DNA from: Clostridiales bacterium UBA3705
GTDB taxonomy: Bacteria > Bacillota_A > Clostridia > Oscillospirales > Oscillospiraceae
Length of the DNA: 14,087 bases
Assembly: GCA_002372735.1 (NCBI GenBank)
Contig: DFIE01000108.1
Location: 1-14,087 of the forward strand
Direction of reading: 5' to 3'
Shown here: piece after piece, positions 12,595-14,087 of the stretch
Numbering within the stretch: position 1 is the first letter of the stretch
Layout of the letters: each line of letters starts with the position of its first letter
The notes under the pieces: model-generated
Database searches by the model: none
The model's input: only the letters and a program-made list of their open reading frames with translations
What the model was told of the DNA's origin: nothing
Program-made: the position numbers and the translations under genes

Positions 12595-13749
12595 TTAATA
12601 TCTGGGTTGGATATAGGGGGAGTTGGAATCCGGGTCCGGCCGCATATGGATGGAGGAGACCAGACCCATGGCCAAAAACATGGTGATGATGGAAGAGCCG
12701 CCGTAGCTGACAAAGGGCAGGGTCAGACCGATCACCGGGAAGACGCCGATGCACATGCCCACGTTGATCAGCACCTGGAAAATCAGCATGGAGGACAGGC
12801 CGATGCAGATCAGCCGGTTCATAAAGTTGGGGGTCTTTAGCCCCACGTAGACGCACCGGGCAATGATGGCCGTAAGCAGCAGCAGGGTGAACAGGCAGCC
12901 CAGAATGCCCAGCTCCTCCCCGATGGCGGAAAAGATGAAGTCGGTGTGCTGGGCGGCAATGGAGTGGGACTGGGTCATGGCGCCCTTGAACAGCCCCTGG
13001 CCGGACACCCCGCCGCCGGAGAGCATGGCCACGCTGCGGTTGGTATCCCAGCGGATGCCCTCACCGGTGGGATCAATGGTGGGGTCAAAGAACATCAGGA
13101 TTCGGTTCTTCTGGTCGTCACGGACCAGGTGATTCCAGAACACAGGGAACACCGCGGCAATCCCCGCAAAGCCCGCCAGGAACCACCAGCCCCGGACCCC
13201 CGCCACATAGATCATCACCAGGAAGATGAAGAAGAACACAATGGCCGAGCCGGCGTCCTTGGAGAGCACCACAATGATGCCCATCATAAACAGGGTCTGG
13301 GCCGTGACCGTGGCCACAGACTTTACAGACGACAGCTTGGAGCGGTGAATGCTCAAAGTTTTGGCCACAATGAGCACAAAGGTGATCTTACAGATCTCCG
13401 CGGGCTGGATGTTGACCGGCATCAGGGGCAGCTTCAGCCAGGCCCGGTTGCCGGTGTTGCCCTCCACGCCCCAGATCAGCAGCATAGACATGAACAGGAC
13501 ATTGAATACCATGAGCAGCTGGCGGTATTCGGCCAGCACCTCCACATCCAGCAGGGACACCCCAATGTACAGCAAAATGCCCAGCACCAGGGCCGCACCC
13601 TGGACAATGAGATACCGGTGGGAGCCGGAGTAGTGGGTAGCGCTGGCAATGACCACCATACCGAACACTGTGGTAATCACGCACAGAAACAGCAGCAGCA
13701 GATCTCCCCGGCGGAAAAACTCCGACAGGGCATTCCAGACTCTGCGCAT
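12595..13749 (-). CDS. SEDS-family peptidoglycan glycosyltransferase (RodA/FtsW/SpoVE)
   Basis: 384 residues from the ATG at 13749, with AAAGGAGGG upstream. An in-frame TTG at 13773 would overlap the ribosome site and is rejected. Ten hydrophobic helices are evident. Family landmarks are GNRAWLKL (100-107), NIQPAEICK (113-121), the catalytic loop QHTDFIFSAIGEELG with the essential Asp at 270, and PFVSYGGSS (345-353). SEDS proteins polymerise lipid II into glycan strands together with a class B PBP. The wording of the 'QPAE' and 'HTDFIF' segments is more RodA-like than FtsW-like, but no mreBCD, ftsI or pbp gene is in view, so the subtype is left open. The promoter overlaps the end of cysK. It is followed by a terminator and the SLH gene. 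Confidence 0.92.
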   Translation of the reverse strand: MRRVWNALSEFFRRGDLLLLFLCVITTVFGMVVIASATHYSGSHRYLIVQGAALVLGILLYIGVSLLDVEVLAEYRQLLMVFNVLFMSMLLIWGVEGNTGNRAWLKLPLMPVNIQPAEICKITFVLIVAKTLSIHRSKLSSVKSVATVTAQTLFMMGIIVVLSKDAGSAIVFFFIFLVMIYVAGVRGWWFLAGFAGIAAVFPVFWNHLVRDDQKNRILMFFDPTIDPTGEGIRWDTNRSVAMLSGGGVSGQGLFKGAMTQSHSIAAQHTDFIFSAIGEELGILGCLFTLLLLTAIIARCVYVGLKTPNFMNRLICIGLSSMLIFQVLINVGMCIGVFPVIGLTLPFVSYGGSSIITMFLAMGLVSSIHMRPDPDSNSPYIQPRY

Positions 13750-13771
13750 CAGGCTCCCTCCTTTGCAAAAC

Positions 13772-13802
13772 AATACAGGCTGCGTCAGCCGCAGCCTGTA
13801 TT
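13772..13802 (-). terminator. Terminator of the cysteine synthase gene
   Basis: A perfect 13-bp stem (13772-13784 with 13790-13802) and a 5-nt loop, followed on the minus strand by GTTTTGC. The outer end of the upstream arm doubles as part of the -10 box of the next gene's promoter. Confidence 0.82.
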
Positions 13803-13828
13803 ATATCATGGTTCGCCCGTTCTGTCAA
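13800..13828 (-). promoter_or_regulatory. Perfect consensus promoter for the SEDS gene
   Basis: On the minus strand TTGACA (13823-13828) and TATAAT (13800-13805) lie 17 bp apart. The -35 overlaps the cysteine synthase stop codon (13825-13827). The -10 overlaps the base of the terminator stem. The start falls near 13793, inside the hairpin, so the new transcript lacks most of the upstream arm and cannot form the terminator. Confidence 0.85.
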
Positions 13829-14087
13829 TCGGCGAACAGGGGCGTGGACAGGTACCGGTCGCCGGTATCGGGCAGCAGAACCACAATGGTCTTGCCCGCA
13901 TTCTCCGGCCGCTTGGCCAGCTCAATGGCCGCCCAGGCCGCCGCGCCGGAGGAGATGCCCACCAGCACGCCCTCGGCCTTGCCGATGCGCTTGCCTGTGG
14001 CAAAGGCGTCCTCGTTTGTCACGGGGAGGATCTCGTCATACACGGCGGTGTTCAGCACCTGTGGCACAAAGCCCGCGCCGATGCCCT
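13825..14087 (-). CDS. cysK: Cysteine synthase A, C-terminal part (5' end outside window)
   Basis: The frame enters at the right edge and runs to the stop at 13825, about 87 residues. It matches the C-terminus of O-acetylserine sulfhydrylase: [12 protein letters not shown] near the edge, then the [11 protein letters not shown] loop that holds the PLP pyridine-contacting Ser, [17 protein letters not shown], and the short final FAD. The enzyme makes L-cysteine from O-acetylserine and sulfide using PLP in the cytoplasm. The PLP-binding Lys lies outside the window. CysK versus the close homologue CysM is judged from the DTGDRYLST end, which is CysK-like. Confidence 0.92.
   Translation of the reverse strand, partial: GIGAGFVPQVLNTAVYDEILPVTNEDAFATGKRIGKAEGVLVGISSGAAAWAAIELAKRPENAGKTIVVLLPDTGDRYLSTPLFAD

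Noticed and set aside
12473..12856. N-terminal extension of the SLH gene
   Set aside because: It lies over the SEDS gene and the terminator, and its translation is a Pro/Arg/His-rich shadow. The signal peptide and ribosome site fix the start at 12472.
13750..13773. TTG start adding 8 residues to the SEDS protein
   Set aside because: It encodes the ribosome binding site itself (AAAGGAGGG). The ATG at 13749 has ideal spacing.
1..14087. CRISPR array, tRNA/rRNA, IS element, integrase or phage genes
   Set aside because: No regularly spaced direct repeats, cloverleaf-like sequence, transposase/integrase motif or terminal inverted repeats were seen by eye. A short or diverged example could be missed without a search.

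Overview
The window looks like chromosome from a high-G+C, low-complexity-intergenic Gram-positive of the class Clostridia, most likely Oscillospiraceae (Flavonifractor/Lawsonibacter-like). The grounds are strong GC-ending codon bias, AGGAGG-type ribosome sites, sigma-A style promoters with 17-bp spacers, a CcpA-type cre box, lipobox and SLH proteins, and families typical of that group (DHHW, DUF4358, TIGR04255). The genus is inference. I see no tRNA, rRNA, CRISPR array, IS element or phage gene.

Layout. (1) 1-409, minus: N-terminus of a large secreted protein that runs off the left edge. It has a clear promoter whose start point is covered by a cre-like operator. (2) 634-4566, minus: a four-gene operon of lipoprotein SGNH hydrolase, DUF4358 protein, MBOAT O-acyltransferase and DHHW (AlgX/AlgJ-like) protein. 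It has its own promoter and terminator and reads as an envelope glycan O-acylation cassette. (3) 4751-5899, plus: a macro domain fused through a Pro/Ala linker to an HTH-like helical domain, divergent from the operon. (4) 5944-6970, minus: a HAD phosphatase preceded by a DeoR-family protein that has only the C-terminal sensor domain and no HTH, under a perfect TTGACA-17-TATAAT promoter. (5) 7177-8397, plus: an unrecognised protein whose likely GTG start is out of frame at an A6 tract, then L-ribulose-5-phosphate 4-epimerase (AraD). A decayed-looking reading frame follows, ending in a strong terminator. (6) 8625-9275, plus: a von Willebrand A protein from an extended -10 promoter with a palindrome centred near -42. 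(7) 9352-10152, minus: a TIGR04255 protein, divergent from (8) 10276-11193, plus: a PAP2 phosphatase. (9) 11282-12472, minus: a secreted protein with a cadherin-like domain and SLH repeats. (10) 12595-13749, minus: a RodA/FtsW SEDS glycosyltransferase. (11) 13825-14087, minus: the C-terminus of cysteine synthase, cut by the right edge.

How it fits together. Several genes serve the cell envelope: the O-acylation operon, SLH protein, SEDS polymerase, PAP2 phosphatase and secreted protein. The 5.9-8.4 kb part is a pentose/sugar-phosphate locus showing signs of erosion or rewiring: an HTH-less regulator, a frame break in the divergent gene, and an intergenic region dense in inverted repeats. The most interesting items are the HTH-less DeoR protein with its structured divergent promoter region, the A6 frame break, the four-gene acylation cassette with its unexplained DUF4358 member, the macro-HTH fusion, and the interlocked cysK terminator/rodA promoter.
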